Made by a program: the position numbers and the translations under genes. This document shows, one piece after another, positions 56,211 through 64,000 of a stretch of 64,000 nt of DNA. Source of the DNA: JAWLBM01 sp041687675 (GTDB lineage Bacteria; Pseudomonadota; Alphaproteobacteria; Rhizobiales; Pleomorphomonadaceae); the NCBI GenBank assembly GCA_041687675.1, contig JAWLBM010000018.1, forward strand, positions 21,673-85,672, in the 5' to 3' direction. Every line of letters begins with the position of its first letter. The first letter of the stretch is position 1. The notes under the pieces were generated by a model. It ran no database searches. It had not been told where the DNA came from and saw nothing but the letters and a program-made list of their open reading frames with translations.

Positions 56211-57050
56211 ATGACCCCCCTCGCCCTCGGGCTCGTCCTGCTGGCCGCCCTGCTCCACGCCGGCTGGAACGCGCTCGTCAAGGCGGGCGGCGACCGCGCC
56301 GCCGTGCTGGCGGCGGTCTCGACCACCCATGCGGTGACCGGGCTGGTGATGATCTCGGTGTTTCCCTGGCCGGCCCCGGCGAGCTGGCCCGCCCTCGCCG
56401 TCTCCACCGTCGTCCACTACGGCTACTACCTGCTGCTCTTCCACGCCTACCGGCTGGGGGATCTCTCGCAGGTCTACCCGATCTCCCGCGGCCTCGCGCC
56501 GGCGCTGGTGGCGGTCATGGCCGCGCTCCTGATCGGCGAGGTGCTGACGCCGCAGGGCTGGATCGGCGTCGCCACGGTCTCCTGCGGCATCGGCATCCTG
56601 GCGCTGCAGCGCGGCGCGGCCCGGGCGAGCCGGCCGGCGCTCGTGGTGGCAGTGGCGCTCGGCGGGTCGATCGCGGTCTACTCCGTCTCGGACGGCATCG
56701 GCGTGCGTTTGTCGGAGAGTCCGCTCGGCTACATGGGCTGGCTGTTCCTCCTCGAGGCGCCGGTGCCGATGGCGATCGTCGCCAATCGCCTGCGCAACGG
56801 CGGGCGGCTGCCGCCGAGGGTCCTCGCGGTCGGCCTCGTCGGCGGCGTGTTCGCCGTGACGGCCTACGGGCTGGTGCTCTGGGTGAAGACCTTCGCGCCG
56901 CTCGGGGCGGTGTCGGCGGTCCGCGAATCGAGCGTGATCATCGCCGCGCTGATCGGCGTCGTCGCCTTCGGGGAACGGCCCTGGGCCGGCCGGCTCGTCG
57001 CCGCCACGGTGGTGGCTGCCGGCGTGGTGACGCTCGCGACGGCCGGTTGA
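56211..57050 (+). CDS. EamA-type membrane protein associated with phosphonate use
   Basis: 279 aa with ten predicted helices in two repeats. ATG immediately follows the pbfA stop, so it is translationally linked. It resembles the phosphonate-utilisation-associated membrane proteins (TIGR03340, from memory). Likely a permease for a phosphonate, or an exporter of a product such as alanine or acetate; direction and substrate are unknown. Confidence 0.78.
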   Translation: MTPLALGLVLLAALLHAGWNALVKAGGDRAAVLAAVSTTHAVTGLVMISVFPWPAPASWPALAVSTVVHYGYYLLLFHAYRLGDLSQVYPISRGLAPALVAVMAALLIGEVLTPQGWIGVATVSCGIGILALQRGAARASRPALVVAVALGGSIAVYSVSDGIGVRLSESPLGYMGWLFLLEAPVPMAIVANRLRNGGRLPPRVLAVGLVGGVFAVTAYGLVLWVKTFAPLGAVSAVRESSVIIAALIGVVAFGERPWAGRLVAATVVAAGVVTLATAG

Positions 57051-57086
57051 GGAGGGGATGCATCGACCAAGCCGCTAGGTTCATAA

Positions 57087-57107
57087 GATAAATAGATTTT
57101 ACTTATC
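57087..57107. promoter_or_regulatory. Putative LysR operator upstream of the AEP transporter
   Basis: GATAAATAGA-T-TTTACTTATC, an interrupted palindrome (8 of 10 positions paired) centred about 63 bp before the expected transcription start, the classic LysR recognition-site position. It contains GATTTTAC (57095-57102), as does the phnW upstream dyad. Confidence 0.55.
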
Positions 57108-57125
57108 GATCGGCGGTTCTCAGAA

Positions 57126-57153
57126 TTCACAGGACGGTGGCGCGCTGTAATCG
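57126..57153 (+). promoter_or_regulatory. Candidate promoter of the AEP ABC transporter
   Basis: TTCACA, a 16-base spacer and TAATCG; transcription would begin near 57160, about 106 nt before the substrate-binding protein start. The weak hexamers fit an activator-dependent promoter. Confidence 0.4.
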
Positions 57154-57265
57154 GCGCGTTATGATCGCCCGCTAATCCACCGGTCGCGAACCCCGCGTGA
57201 GACGGGGGCGCCGGGGGACCGAGATGCACGTGACGATGAAATCGAAGAACAACGAGGGGAACTCC

Positions 57266-58288
57266 ATGAGCACGAAAAAGACGCTGGTCCTCGGCGCACT
57301 CGCCGCGGTCCTGAGCACGGCCACCGCGATGGCCCAGACCGAACTCACCGTCTACACCGCCGTCGAGGCGGAGGACCTCGCGCGCTACGCCGAGACGTTC
57401 AACCAGGACCACCCGGACATCAAGATCAACTGGGTCCGCGACTCGACCGGCGTCATCACCGCCAAGCTGCTGGCGGAAAAGGACAACCCGCAGGCCGACG
57501 TGGTCTGGGGCCTCGCCGCCACCTCGCTGCTGGTGCTCAAGACCGAGGGCATGCTGGAGCCCTACGCGCCGGCCGGCCTCGACAAGCTGAGCCCGAGCTT
57601 CCGCGACAGCGACGACCCGCCGTCCTGGGTCGGCATGGACGCCTGGGTGGCCGCGATCTGCTACAACACCGTCGAGGGCGAGAAGCTCGGCCTGACGCCG
57701 CCGACAAGCTGGGCGGACCTCACCAAGCCCGAATACGCCGGCCACATCGTGATGCCGAACCCGGCCTCCTCCGGCACCGGCTTCCTCGACGTGTCGAGCT
57801 GGCTGCAGATCTTCGGCGAGGAGAAGGGCTGGGAGTACATGGACGCGCTGCACAACAACATCGCGGCCTATACCCACTCCGGCTCCAAGCCCTGCCGCAT
57901 GGCCGGCGCGGGCGAGGCCGTGATCGGCGTCTCCTTCGCCTTCCGCGGCGCCAAGACCAAGGCCGAGGGCGCCCCGATCGAGATCATCGTCCCCGAGGAG
58001 GGCGTCGGCTGGGACATGGAGGCGACCGCGATCGTCGCCGGCACCGACGACCCCGAGGCCGCGCAGACGCTGGTCGACTGGACCGTCACCCCGAAGGCGA
58101 TGGAGATGTACAACGTCGGCTACGCCGTCCTCGCCATCCCCGGCATGGCCAAGCCCGTCGAGCACTTCCCCGCGAATCTCGAAGAGAAGATGATCGAGAA
58201 CGACTTCGAGTGGTCGGCTAACAACCGCGCCGCCATCCTCGAGGAGTGGAGCAAGCGCTACGACAGCAAGTCCGAGCCCCGGACCTGA
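57266..58288 (+). CDS. 2-aminoethylphosphonate ABC transporter, substrate-binding protein
   Basis: 340 aa. ATG 57266 follows GAGGGGAACTCC; earlier starts (57197, 57224) are in frame but would spoil the signal peptide. Sec signal MSTKKTLVLGALAAVLSTAT ending AMA|Q, then a type II periplasmic binding fold (TELTVYTAVEAEDLARYAET, WVRDSTGVITAKLLAEKDNP, ADVVWGLAATSLL). The pattern is that of the iron/polyamine-like cluster containing PhnS2/AepX proteins (TIGR03261, from memory), and the neighbourhood makes AEP the likely ligand. Confidence 0.88.
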   Translation: MSTKKTLVLGALAAVLSTATAMAQTELTVYTAVEAEDLARYAETFNQDHPDIKINWVRDSTGVITAKLLAEKDNPQADVVWGLAATSLLVLKTEGMLEPYAPAGLDKLSPSFRDSDDPPSWVGMDAWVAAICYNTVEGEKLGLTPPTSWADLTKPEYAGHIVMPNPASSGTGFLDVSSWLQIFGEEKGWEYMDALHNNIAAYTHSGSKPCRMAGAGEAVIGVSFAFRGAKTKAEGAPIEIIVPEEGVGWDMEATAIVAGTDDPEAAQTLVDWTVTPKAMEMYNVGYAVLAIPGMAKPVEHFPANLEEKMIENDFEWSANNRAAILEEWSKRYDSKSEPRT

Positions 58289-58361
58289 CGCGCCCGACGC
58301 ACCGGGAGCGCCGCCACCGCGGCGCTCCCACCTGCCGACCGCGACCGACGGGACGAGCCCA

Positions 58362-59498
58362 GTGAACGTTGAAGCCCAGACGATCGCGCCGACGGCCGAC
58401 ACCGCCGGGCGAGCCGCATCCGCGCCCTACCTCGAGATTCGCGATCTCTGGAAGGCGTTCGGCGATTTCCTGGCGCTGAAGGGCGTGTCGCTCGACATCG
58501 TACAGGGCGAGTTCGTCTGCTTCCTCGGCCCCTCCGGCTGCGGCAAGACCACCCTGCTCCGGGCCATCGCCGGCCTCGACCCGCAGACCCGCGGCACCAT
58601 CCGCCAGGGCGGCCGCGACATATCCGAACTGCCCGCCTCCCGGCGCGACTACGGCATCGTCTTCCAGTCCTACGCGCTGTTCCCGAACCTCACCGTCCGG
58701 CGCAACATCGCCTTCGGGCTGGAGAACATGAAGAAGTCGCGCGCCGAGGTGGACACCCGGGTGCGCAACCTGCTCGACCTCGTCGGCCTGCCCGAGCAGG
58801 CGGACAAGTACCCGGCCCAGCTCTCCGGCGGCCAGCAGCAGCGCATCGCGCTCGCCCGCGCCCTCGCCATCGATCCGGGCCTGCTGCTGCTCGACGAGCC
58901 GCTGTCGGCGCTGGACGCCAAGGTGCGCGTGCACCTGCGCCACGAGATCAAGGAACTGCAGAGGAAGCTCGGCGTCACCACCATCATGGTCACCCACGAC
59001 CAGGAGGAGGCCCTGTCGATGGCCGACCGGATCGTGGTGATGAACCAGGGCGTGATCGAGCAGGTCGGCACCCCGACCGAGGTCTACCGGCACCCCGCCT
59101 CCCTCTTCGTCGCCGACTTCATCGGCGAGACCAACCGCATCGCCACCACCTGGCGCGCCGGCTCGGTCGCCATCGGCCACGCCAGCCTGGAGACGCGCAC
59201 ACCCGGCTTCTCGGACGGCGATCCGGTCACGGTCGCGGTGCGGCCGGAGGACATCCTTCCCCACTCCATCGGCCACGAGGCCGGCCCGAAGCCGAACCAC
59301 CTGCCGGTCACCATCGACGACATGGAGTTCCTCGGCTCCTACTGGCGCACCCACCTGAAGAGCCCCGAACTCGCCTCGACGCCGCTGGTGGCCAATTTCT
59401 CCATGAACGCCGTCCGCCGCCTCGGCCTGGCGGCCGGCGTCGACCTCACCGTGGAGCTGCCGGCCGAGCGGGTGCTCGTGTTCAAGCGGGAGGCCTGA
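58362..59498 (+). CDS. 2-aminoethylphosphonate ABC transporter, ATP-binding protein
   Basis: 378 aa, GTG start. Walker A GPSGCGKTT (56-64), signature LSGGQ (154-158), Walker B LLLLDEP (174-180), followed by a TOBE domain (~290-378). PhnT2-like. The N-terminal 22 residues before YLEIRDLWKAFG are unrelated to the fold. It lies 73 bp after the binding protein; the permease begins 4 bp after its stop. Confidence 0.9.
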   Translation: MNVEAQTIAPTADTAGRAASAPYLEIRDLWKAFGDFLALKGVSLDIVQGEFVCFLGPSGCGKTTLLRAIAGLDPQTRGTIRQGGRDISELPASRRDYGIVFQSYALFPNLTVRRNIAFGLENMKKSRAEVDTRVRNLLDLVGLPEQADKYPAQLSGGQQQRIALARALAIDPGLLLLDEPLSALDAKVRVHLRHEIKELQRKLGVTTIMVTHDQEEALSMADRIVVMNQGVIEQVGTPTEVYRHPASLFVADFIGETNRIATTWRAGSVAIGHASLETRTPGFSDGDPVTVAVRPEDILPHSIGHEAGPKPNHLPVTIDDMEFLGSYWRTHLKSPELASTPLVANFSMNAVRRLGLAAGVDLTVELPAERVLVFKREA

Positions 59499-59502
59499 GC
59501 CG

Positions 59503-61515
59503 ATGGCCGCCGTGGACACCACCCTCCCCGCCGGCCGGCCCGTCCGCCTCAAGGTCGACCGCGACGGCATGATCAAGCGGGCGCTGATGCTGGTCATCGG
59601 CCTCTACCTGGTCGTCGCGCTGGCGTTGCCGCTCTACGCGATGCTGTCGAAGTCCTTCGTCACCTACGGCTTCGACCTCGCCCGCTACGAGTTCCAGGTC
59701 AGCGACGAGACGGGCGCGAACTTCAGCCCGCCGGTGAGCGCCGCCGAGCTCAACGAACGGGTCGGCGCCTTCACCGCCGACGACCTCAGGACCAGTTCCG
59801 ACGGCCGCCTCGCGGTCACCAAGCTGTTCCCGGACTTCTCCTTCCGCAGCCCGGTGATGTACCGCATCCGCGGCACCACCGACGACGCGCCCTATCTGGT
59901 CGGCCTCGACCTGCAGAACACCACCGAATGGAAGGAGTTCGACAGCAACACCTTCCGCCGGATCAACATCCGGCCGGTGAAGTCGATAGGGCTGCAGAAC
60001 TACCGCGAGTACTTCACCAACCCCACCCTGCTCTCCTCCATCGAGAACTCGCTGTTCATCGCCACCATCAGCACGGTGCTGACGGTCGTCGCCGCCTTCG
60101 GCTTCGCCTATGCGATCAACCGGAGTTGCATGCCGTTCAAGGGCGCGTTCCGGCTGGTCGCGATGATGCCGATCCTCGTGCCGTCGCTGCTGCCGGGCAT
60201 CGCGCTCGTCTACCTCTTCGGCAACCAGGGCATGCTGAAGGGCCTGCTCTTCGGCGAAACGATCTACGGGCCGCTGGGCATCGTCATCGGCTCGATCTTC
60301 TTCACCTTCCCGCATGCGCTGATCATCATCTCCACCGCCCTCGCCATCTCCGACCAGCGCCAGTACGAGGCGGCCGAATCGCTGCGGGCGAGTTCCTGGC
60401 GGACCTTCTGGACGGTGACGATCCCCGGCGCGCGCTACGGCCTCATCTCCGCGGCCTTCGTCACCTTCACCCTGGTGATCACCGACTTCGGGCTGCCCAA
60501 GGTGATCGGCGGGCAGTACAACGTGCTCGCCATCGACATCTACAAGCAGGTGATCGGCCAGCAGAACTTCGAGATGGGCGCGGTGGTGTCGGTGGTGCTG
60601 CTGGTGCCCGCGGTGATCGCCTTCGTGGTCGACCGCATGGTCCAGAAGAAGCAGGTGGCGCTGCTCTCGGCCCGTTCGGTACCCTACCAGCCGAAGCCCG
60701 ACCGTCGCTTCGACATGATCTGTCTCGGCTGGTGCACCGTGGTGGCGATCTTCATCGCCGGCATCATCGGCGTCTGCCAGTTCGCCGCGCTGGTGACCTT
60801 CTGGCCCTATGACCTGTCGCTGTCGCTGAAGAACTACGACTTCGACCGCATGGACGGCGGCGGCTGGGCGGCCTACTGGAACTCGATCGAACTGGCCATC
60901 CTCACCGCCGTGATCGGCACCGGGGTGATCTTCGTCGGCGCCTATGTGGTCGAGAAGATCGACGGCTTCCGCACCGGCCGCGCCTTCTTCCAGTTCCTCG
61001 CCATGCTGCCGATGGCGATCCCCGGGATGGTGCTCGGCCTCGCCTACATCTTCTTCTTCAACGACCCGGCCAATCCGCTCTACGTGATCTACGGCACGAT
61101 GGCGATCCTGGTGGTCTCCACCATCACCCACTTCTACACCGTCGGCCACCTGACGGCGCTGACGGCGCTGAAGCAGATCGACGCCGAGTTCGAGCCGGTG
61201 GCGAGTTCGCTGCGCCAGCCGTTCTACCGGCTGTTCGGCCGCGTGACCGTGCCCGTCTGCCTGCCGGCGATCCTCGACATCTCGATCTACATGTTCGTCA
61301 ACGCGATGACGACCGTGTCGGCGGTGGTGTTCCTCTACTCGACCAAGACCACCCTCGCCTCCGTCGCCGTGCTCAACATGGACGACGCCGGCTTCATCGC
61401 CTCGGCGGCGGCGATGGGCATGATGATCTTCTACACCAACGCCATCGCCCGCATTCTCCACGCCTTCGCCTCCCGCCGGGTGCTGACGCGCACCCAGGCC
61501 TGGCGCCTGCGCTAG
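59503..61515 (+). CDS. 2-aminoethylphosphonate ABC transporter, fused permease
   Basis: 670 aa with two fused BPD_transp_1 permease domains (~175-375 and ~455-655). Each holds an EAA loop that contacts the ATPase (YEAAESLRASSWRTFWTVTI and QIDAEFEPVASSLRQPFYRL). PhnU2-like. Between helix 1 and the first permease domain lies a ~110-residue periplasmic insertion (SDETGANFSPPVSAAE ... NTFRRINIRPVKS), making it longer than typical members. Last gene of the phosphonate island; the repeat element follows. Confidence 0.9.
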   Translation: MAAVDTTLPAGRPVRLKVDRDGMIKRALMLVIGLYLVVALALPLYAMLSKSFVTYGFDLARYEFQVSDETGANFSPPVSAAELNERVGAFTADDLRTSSDGRLAVTKLFPDFSFRSPVMYRIRGTTDDAPYLVGLDLQNTTEWKEFDSNTFRRINIRPVKSIGLQNYREYFTNPTLLSSIENSLFIATISTVLTVVAAFGFAYAINRSCMPFKGAFRLVAMMPILVPSLLPGIALVYLFGNQGMLKGLLFGETIYGPLGIVIGSIFFTFPHALIIISTALAISDQRQYEAAESLRASSWRTFWTVTIPGARYGLISAAFVTFTLVITDFGLPKVIGGQYNVLAIDIYKQVIGQQNFEMGAVVSVVLLVPAVIAFVVDRMVQKKQVALLSARSVPYQPKPDRRFDMICLGWCTVVAIFIAGIIGVCQFAALVTFWPYDLSLSLKNYDFDRMDGGGWAAYWNSIELAILTAVIGTGVIFVGAYVVEKIDGFRTGRAFFQFLAMLPMAIPGMVLGLAYIFFFNDPANPLYVIYGTMAILVVSTITHFYTVGHLTALTALKQIDAEFEPVASSLRQPFYRLFGRVTVPVCLPAILDISIYMFVNAMTTVSAVVFLYSTKTTLASVAVLNMDDAGFIASAAAMGMMIFYTNAIARILHAFASRRVLTRTQAWRLR

Positions 61516-61625
61516 AGCATATTCTGTTCAGATCGAACCGATCTGAACGACAAGACTATGCTCAAGCTTTGAATCTGGAGCGGTTTCTCGTCGATCAAGT
61601 TTCACCTGATCGGAAAGCGCTCTAG
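61512..61625. repeat. Interspersed palindromic repeat element, 114 bp
   Basis: Bounded by CTAGAGC and GCTCTAG. Inside are a perfect 10-bp hairpin GTTCAGATCG-AAC-CGATCTGAAC (61526-61548) and GAGCATA/TATGCTC and TCGATCA/TGATCGG arms. The form (CTAGAGCAT...TTCAGATC...) matches intergenic repeats scattered through Hyphomicrobiales genomes, typically after genes (from memory). It starts on the last codon of the permease gene and may act as its terminator. Confidence 0.65.
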
Positions 61626-61767
61626 GGAACCCTCCCACCCTCCATCTCGTTGAGACTCGACGGCGTCGACGCCCGACCGGGACGGCGGCGGCCCGCGACG
61701 ACGGCCTCCGCGGCCGGCCCGACGGCGGGCCGGGGAGCCGCGAGGGATGGCAACAGGAGACGAGGCC

Positions 61768-61968
61768 ATGAACTGGGACGAGATCCGCGGCAACTGGAAG
61801 CAGTTGCAGGGGCGCGTCAAGCAGCAGTGGGGCAAGCTGACCGACGACGACCTCACCCGTATCGAAGGCCACCGCGACGAACTGGTGGGCCGGATCCAGG
61901 AGCGCTACGGCTACGAGAAGGACCGCGCCGACCGCGAGGTCCGCGAATGGGAAGAGCGCAAGATCTGA
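61768..61968 (+). CDS. CsbD family stress protein
   Basis: 66 aa: MNWDEIRGNWKQLQGRVKQQ followed by WGKLTDDDLTRIEGHRDELV, the complete CsbD signature. ATG 61768 stands 7 bases after AGGAGA; the in-frame 61747 start would add MATGDEA. Family members are strongly induced by general stress; the molecular role is unknown. Confidence 0.9.
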   Translation: MNWDEIRGNWKQLQGRVKQQWGKLTDDDLTRIEGHRDELVGRIQERYGYEKDRADREVREWEERKI

Positions 61969-62036
61969 CCAGCGGGACGGCCTGCCCGCGACGACCCGGG
62001 CAGGCCGTCCGACGATTGCCGATGGGGGACAGGGCG

Positions 62037-62273
62037 ATGGCGGACGACGAGACGATCGCGGAACGCTTCGAGGTCGTGGCGCGGGACGGAAGCCGTCGCC
62101 ATCACGTCCTCAGGCTGGAGCGCCCGGCGAAGGACGCCGCAGGCCGGGAAACCGGCCGCAACGTCCGCTTCGTCCTCGCGTCCACCGGCGAGGAACTGAA
62201 GGAGCAGGACGGCGTGTTCGTGGTGGACGACGGAATGCCCGGCGCCGAGACCTTCTGGCGGGCGAAGGACTGA
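62037..62273 (+). CDS. Uncharacterised 78-aa protein
   Basis: Charged small protein (MADDETIAERFEVVARDGSR, VVDDGMPGAETFWRAKD at the end). ATG 62037 follows GGGGGACAGGGCG; ATG 62022 is an alternative. 68 bp after csbD, with an inverted repeat CGGCCTGCCCG / CGGGCAGGCCG (about 61979-62007) between. Family not recognised. Confidence 0.55.
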   Translation: MADDETIAERFEVVARDGSRRHHVLRLERPAKDAAGRETGRNVRFVLASTGEELKEQDGVFVVDDGMPGAETFWRAKD

Positions 62274-62460
62274 AGTTGGGCCTTGCGGCGGCAGCGCCGC
62301 GCCGCGTCCCCAACCGGGCCGCTATACCCTCCACAAACTTCAAAGGCCCGGCGTCACACGGTCGACGCGAAGCGTCCCACCGCATTCTGATATCCTGTGA
62401 TGCATGAACCCGCTTCGCCGCGGCCCGGTGCCCAGCGACGTGAACCCGGGATATCAGCCG

Positions 62461-63060
62461 ATGAGCACGATCGATTTCTGGTTTTCCATCGGAAGCACGT
62501 ACAGCTATCTCACGGTGATGCGGCTTCCGGACGTTGCACGGGGCTCGGGCTGCACAGTCCGTTGGCGGCCTTTCAACGTCCGCGACATCATGGTCGCGCA
62601 GAACAACATCCCGTTCAGGGACAAGCCGGTGAAGGCCGCCTACATGTGGCGGGACATCGAGCGTCGGGCGCTGAAGTATGGTCTCAAGCCGTCGATTCCC
62701 GCTCCGTATCCCCTGCCTGGACTGCCTCTGGCAAACCAGGTGGCCATTCTCGGAGCCGAGGAAGGCTGGGTCGAAAGCTACGCCCGGGCCACCTACAGGC
62801 GCTGGTTTGAGCAGGGGCTGGCCGCCGGTGAAGACCCAAACCTCACGCAAAGCCTGACGGAGATCGGGCAGGATCAGAGCCGAGTTCTCGAAGAGGCCCG
62901 ATCAGAGCGAATTCAGTCTGCGCTGGCGCGGGCCACGGACGAAGCCTTGGCGCTGGGGATTTTCGGCTCTCCCACCTTCGCCGTAGAAGGAGAGATCTTC
63001 TGGGGTGACGACCGGCTCGAGGATGCCGTTGCGTGGGCCAAACCAACACGGGGGAGGTGA
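62461..63060 (+). CDS. DsbA-fold / 2-hydroxychromene-2-carboxylate isomerase-like protein
   Basis: 199 aa from ATG 62461; an earlier ATG (62404) adds 19 unrelated residues. Thioredoxin-fold kappa-GST type: IDFWFSIGSTYSYLTVMRL at the start carries the active-site serine, WRPFNVRDIM and GIFGSPTFAVEGEIFWGDDR are HCCA-isomerase motifs. Some members isomerise hydroxychromene carboxylate in naphthalene degradation; no such pathway is here, so a glutathione-dependent role with an unknown substrate is more likely. Codon use is less GC-biased than neighbours, hinting at recent acquisition. Confidence 0.82.
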   Translation: MSTIDFWFSIGSTYSYLTVMRLPDVARGSGCTVRWRPFNVRDIMVAQNNIPFRDKPVKAAYMWRDIERRALKYGLKPSIPAPYPLPGLPLANQVAILGAEEGWVESYARATYRRWFEQGLAAGEDPNLTQSLTEIGQDQSRVLEEARSERIQSALARATDEALALGIFGSPTFAVEGEIFWGDDRLEDAVAWAKPTRGR

Positions 63061-63395
63061 AGGTGCTGGTCACCGGGTGGAGGACGCCGTACGCAAGCGG
63101 CAAGGCGATTTCCGTAGTGGTTCGCCGGGCGGTGCAAGATGGCCGGGGTGCCCCGCGACCAGCGCGGTCGAGGCCGGCGCGACGGCGCACGAGCTGACGG
63201 TGATGTCGGCCCGACAAGGCGCACGGCATTTGCAAGGCCGGCGGGACTTCGATCGACGAAGCCGAACTCACCACCCGGGCGGCGGATCGCAGGCGGATCG
63301 GGATCGCCGCGTCGGAGCGGTTGTCCCGCACCTCGCCACAGGGCGTCCCGCACCTCAAGCTAAGTGACAACAAATAAAGGATATTTCCGAGGTGC
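63061..63395. other. Intergenic region with no convincing gene, possibly decayed
   Basis: 335 bases between the isomerase and tRNA-Cys. Short frames on both strands have no good starts or family motifs. Composition is mixed. The position next to a tRNA and a compositionally different gene fits an integration scar, but no repeat of the tRNA 3' end was found. Confidence 0.3.
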
Positions 63396-63469
63396 TGGAG
63401 GCCACGGAGGGAATCGAACCCCCGTACGCGGATTTGCAGTCCGCTGCGTAACCACTCCGCCACGTGGCC
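63396..63469 (-). tRNA. tRNA-Cys (GCA)
   Basis: 74 nt with encoded CCA. Minus-strand acceptor GGCCACG pairs with CGTGGCC, discriminator U; anticodon loop ACTGCAAATC gives GCA; T-arm GGGGGTTCGATTCCCTCC-like. The U73 discriminator is the major identity base of tRNA-Cys. Confidence 0.97.
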
Positions 63470-63647
63470 TCGCCGGCGAACGGAGCGGCGAAACGCCGAT
63501 CCGTCGACGAAAGGGTCTCTAGCCGCTCGCAGCGCCGGCCGCAAGTCCCTTGTGGGTCCGAACGGATTTCGGTCCGGCGAGCAGGTGAGGCCGGCAGGAC
63601 GGCGGCCCCCGCGAGCCGCTTCGCCGCATCCCGGCGGGAGCGCCCGG

Positions 63648-63944
63648 TCAGGCCTCGCCGGCGCCCAGCGGGCGGCCTCGGCGTCGCAGCGCGCGCAGTC
63701 GCCGGGTGAGAGCGACGTCCATCCGCCGGCGCAGCCGCCGGGCGTGCGGCAGGTCCACCGAGAGCAGGGTGAGGCCGAGCGGGATCATCCAGAACCCCAG
63801 CACCGGAAGGAAGCCGAGGAGACCTCCGGCGACGAGCAGGCCGCCCGCGCCGATCCGCACCGGGCGCGAGGACGGGATCGGCAGGCGTTTTCGATCGAAG
63901 CGGGATCGTGTCCCCAGACGTGGTGTAGCTGACGGCGAGCACAC
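63648..63944 (-). CDS. Small membrane protein with basic C-terminus
   Basis: 98 aa from GTG 63944 (start uncertain; a later one is possible). One long hydrophobic stretch GGLLVAGGLLGFLPVLGFWM with IPLGLTLLSVDLP is followed by an Arg-rich tail (HARRLRRRMDVALTRRLRAL). I recall similar short proteins in Hyphomicrobiales; no function known. Minus strand, upstream of tRNA-Cys. Confidence 0.6.
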   Translation of the reverse strand: MCSPSATPRLGTRSRFDRKRLPIPSSRPVRIGAGGLLVAGGLLGFLPVLGFWMIPLGLTLLSVDLPHARRLRRRMDVALTRRLRALRRRGRPLGAGEA

Positions 63945-64000
63945 CGTTGGTCGCCGGCTCGGCCGGGACGCGGGTCAGGCCGCCATGTCCGGCAGTCCGA

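Noticed and set aside
63061..63360. Pseudogene candidate downstream of the isomerase gene
   Set aside because: No frame shows a recognisable domain on either strand, so decay cannot be shown.
63975..64000. Possible C-terminal codons (GLPDMAA then stop) of a minus-strand gene entering at the right edge
   Set aside because: Only eight codons visible, too little to support a gene call.

Overview
The window reads as one contiguous stretch of a high-GC alphaproteobacterial chromosome, most likely order Hyphomicrobiales (Rhizobiales). The evidence is a perfect alphaproteobacterial LexA box (GAAC-N7-GAAC) in front of lexA; the order rpsB-tsf | pyrH-frr-uppS-cdsA-dxr-rseP-bamA-lpxD-fabZ-lpxA-lpxI-lpxB next to gltA, gltX, a beta-lactamase-less ComEC and lexA; LpxI in place of LpxH; a Porin_2-type porin; and cvpA-purF-SDR. 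A species cannot be named from sequence alone. Almost all of the DNA is coding. No insertion sequence, prophage or CRISPR array was seen.

Layout. 1-978: 3'-truncated ArnT-like glycosyltransferase. 1176-9690: K+/H+ antiporter, lexA with two SOS boxes, comEC (minus), gltX, gltA. 9778-24489 (all minus strand): essential envelope and translation block, with rpsB-tsf closed by a strong terminator and then a long operon for UMP kinase, ribosome recycling, undecaprenyl-PP, CDP-diacylglycerol, isoprenoid (DXP), site-2 protease, BamA and lipid A synthesis, many genes overlapping by 4 bp. 24677-27856: three-gene cell-envelope cluster (HHH protein, 33-aa membrane peptide, BON-repeat protein). 28368-29423: porin with its own terminator and a long AT-rich upstream region. 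29952-33817: four tightly packed, overlapping genes with no recognised function, the best candidate here for an undescribed system (sigma70-like protein, small protein, membrane-anchored Lon-like protein, exported protein).

33877-43474: housekeeping mixture: small monooxygenase-like protein, dihaem cytochrome c, alr, radA, cvpA, purF, SDR, DUF983, Nudix, GNAT, PqiA-like. 43573-43957: RNase P RNA (minus), then an AmpD-like amidase and a TerB/J-domain protein. 45566-48708: DMT permease, small proteins, amidase. 48784-61515: complete 2-aminoethylphosphonate (AEP) island: LysR regulator, phnW, phnA, phnY, an MDR dehydrogenase, pbfA, an EamA-type permease, and a three-component AEP ABC transporter. 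The transporter brings AEP in; PhnW makes phosphonoacetaldehyde from it (PbfA does so from hydroxy-AEP); PhnY oxidises that to phosphonoacetate; PhnA hydrolyses it to phosphate and acetate. Similar GATTTTAC-containing dyads lie upstream of phnW and of the transporter, suggesting one LysR regulon. The end carries an interspersed repeat, CsbD and other small proteins, a HCCA-isomerase/DsbA-like protein, tRNA-Cys(GCA) and a small membrane protein.
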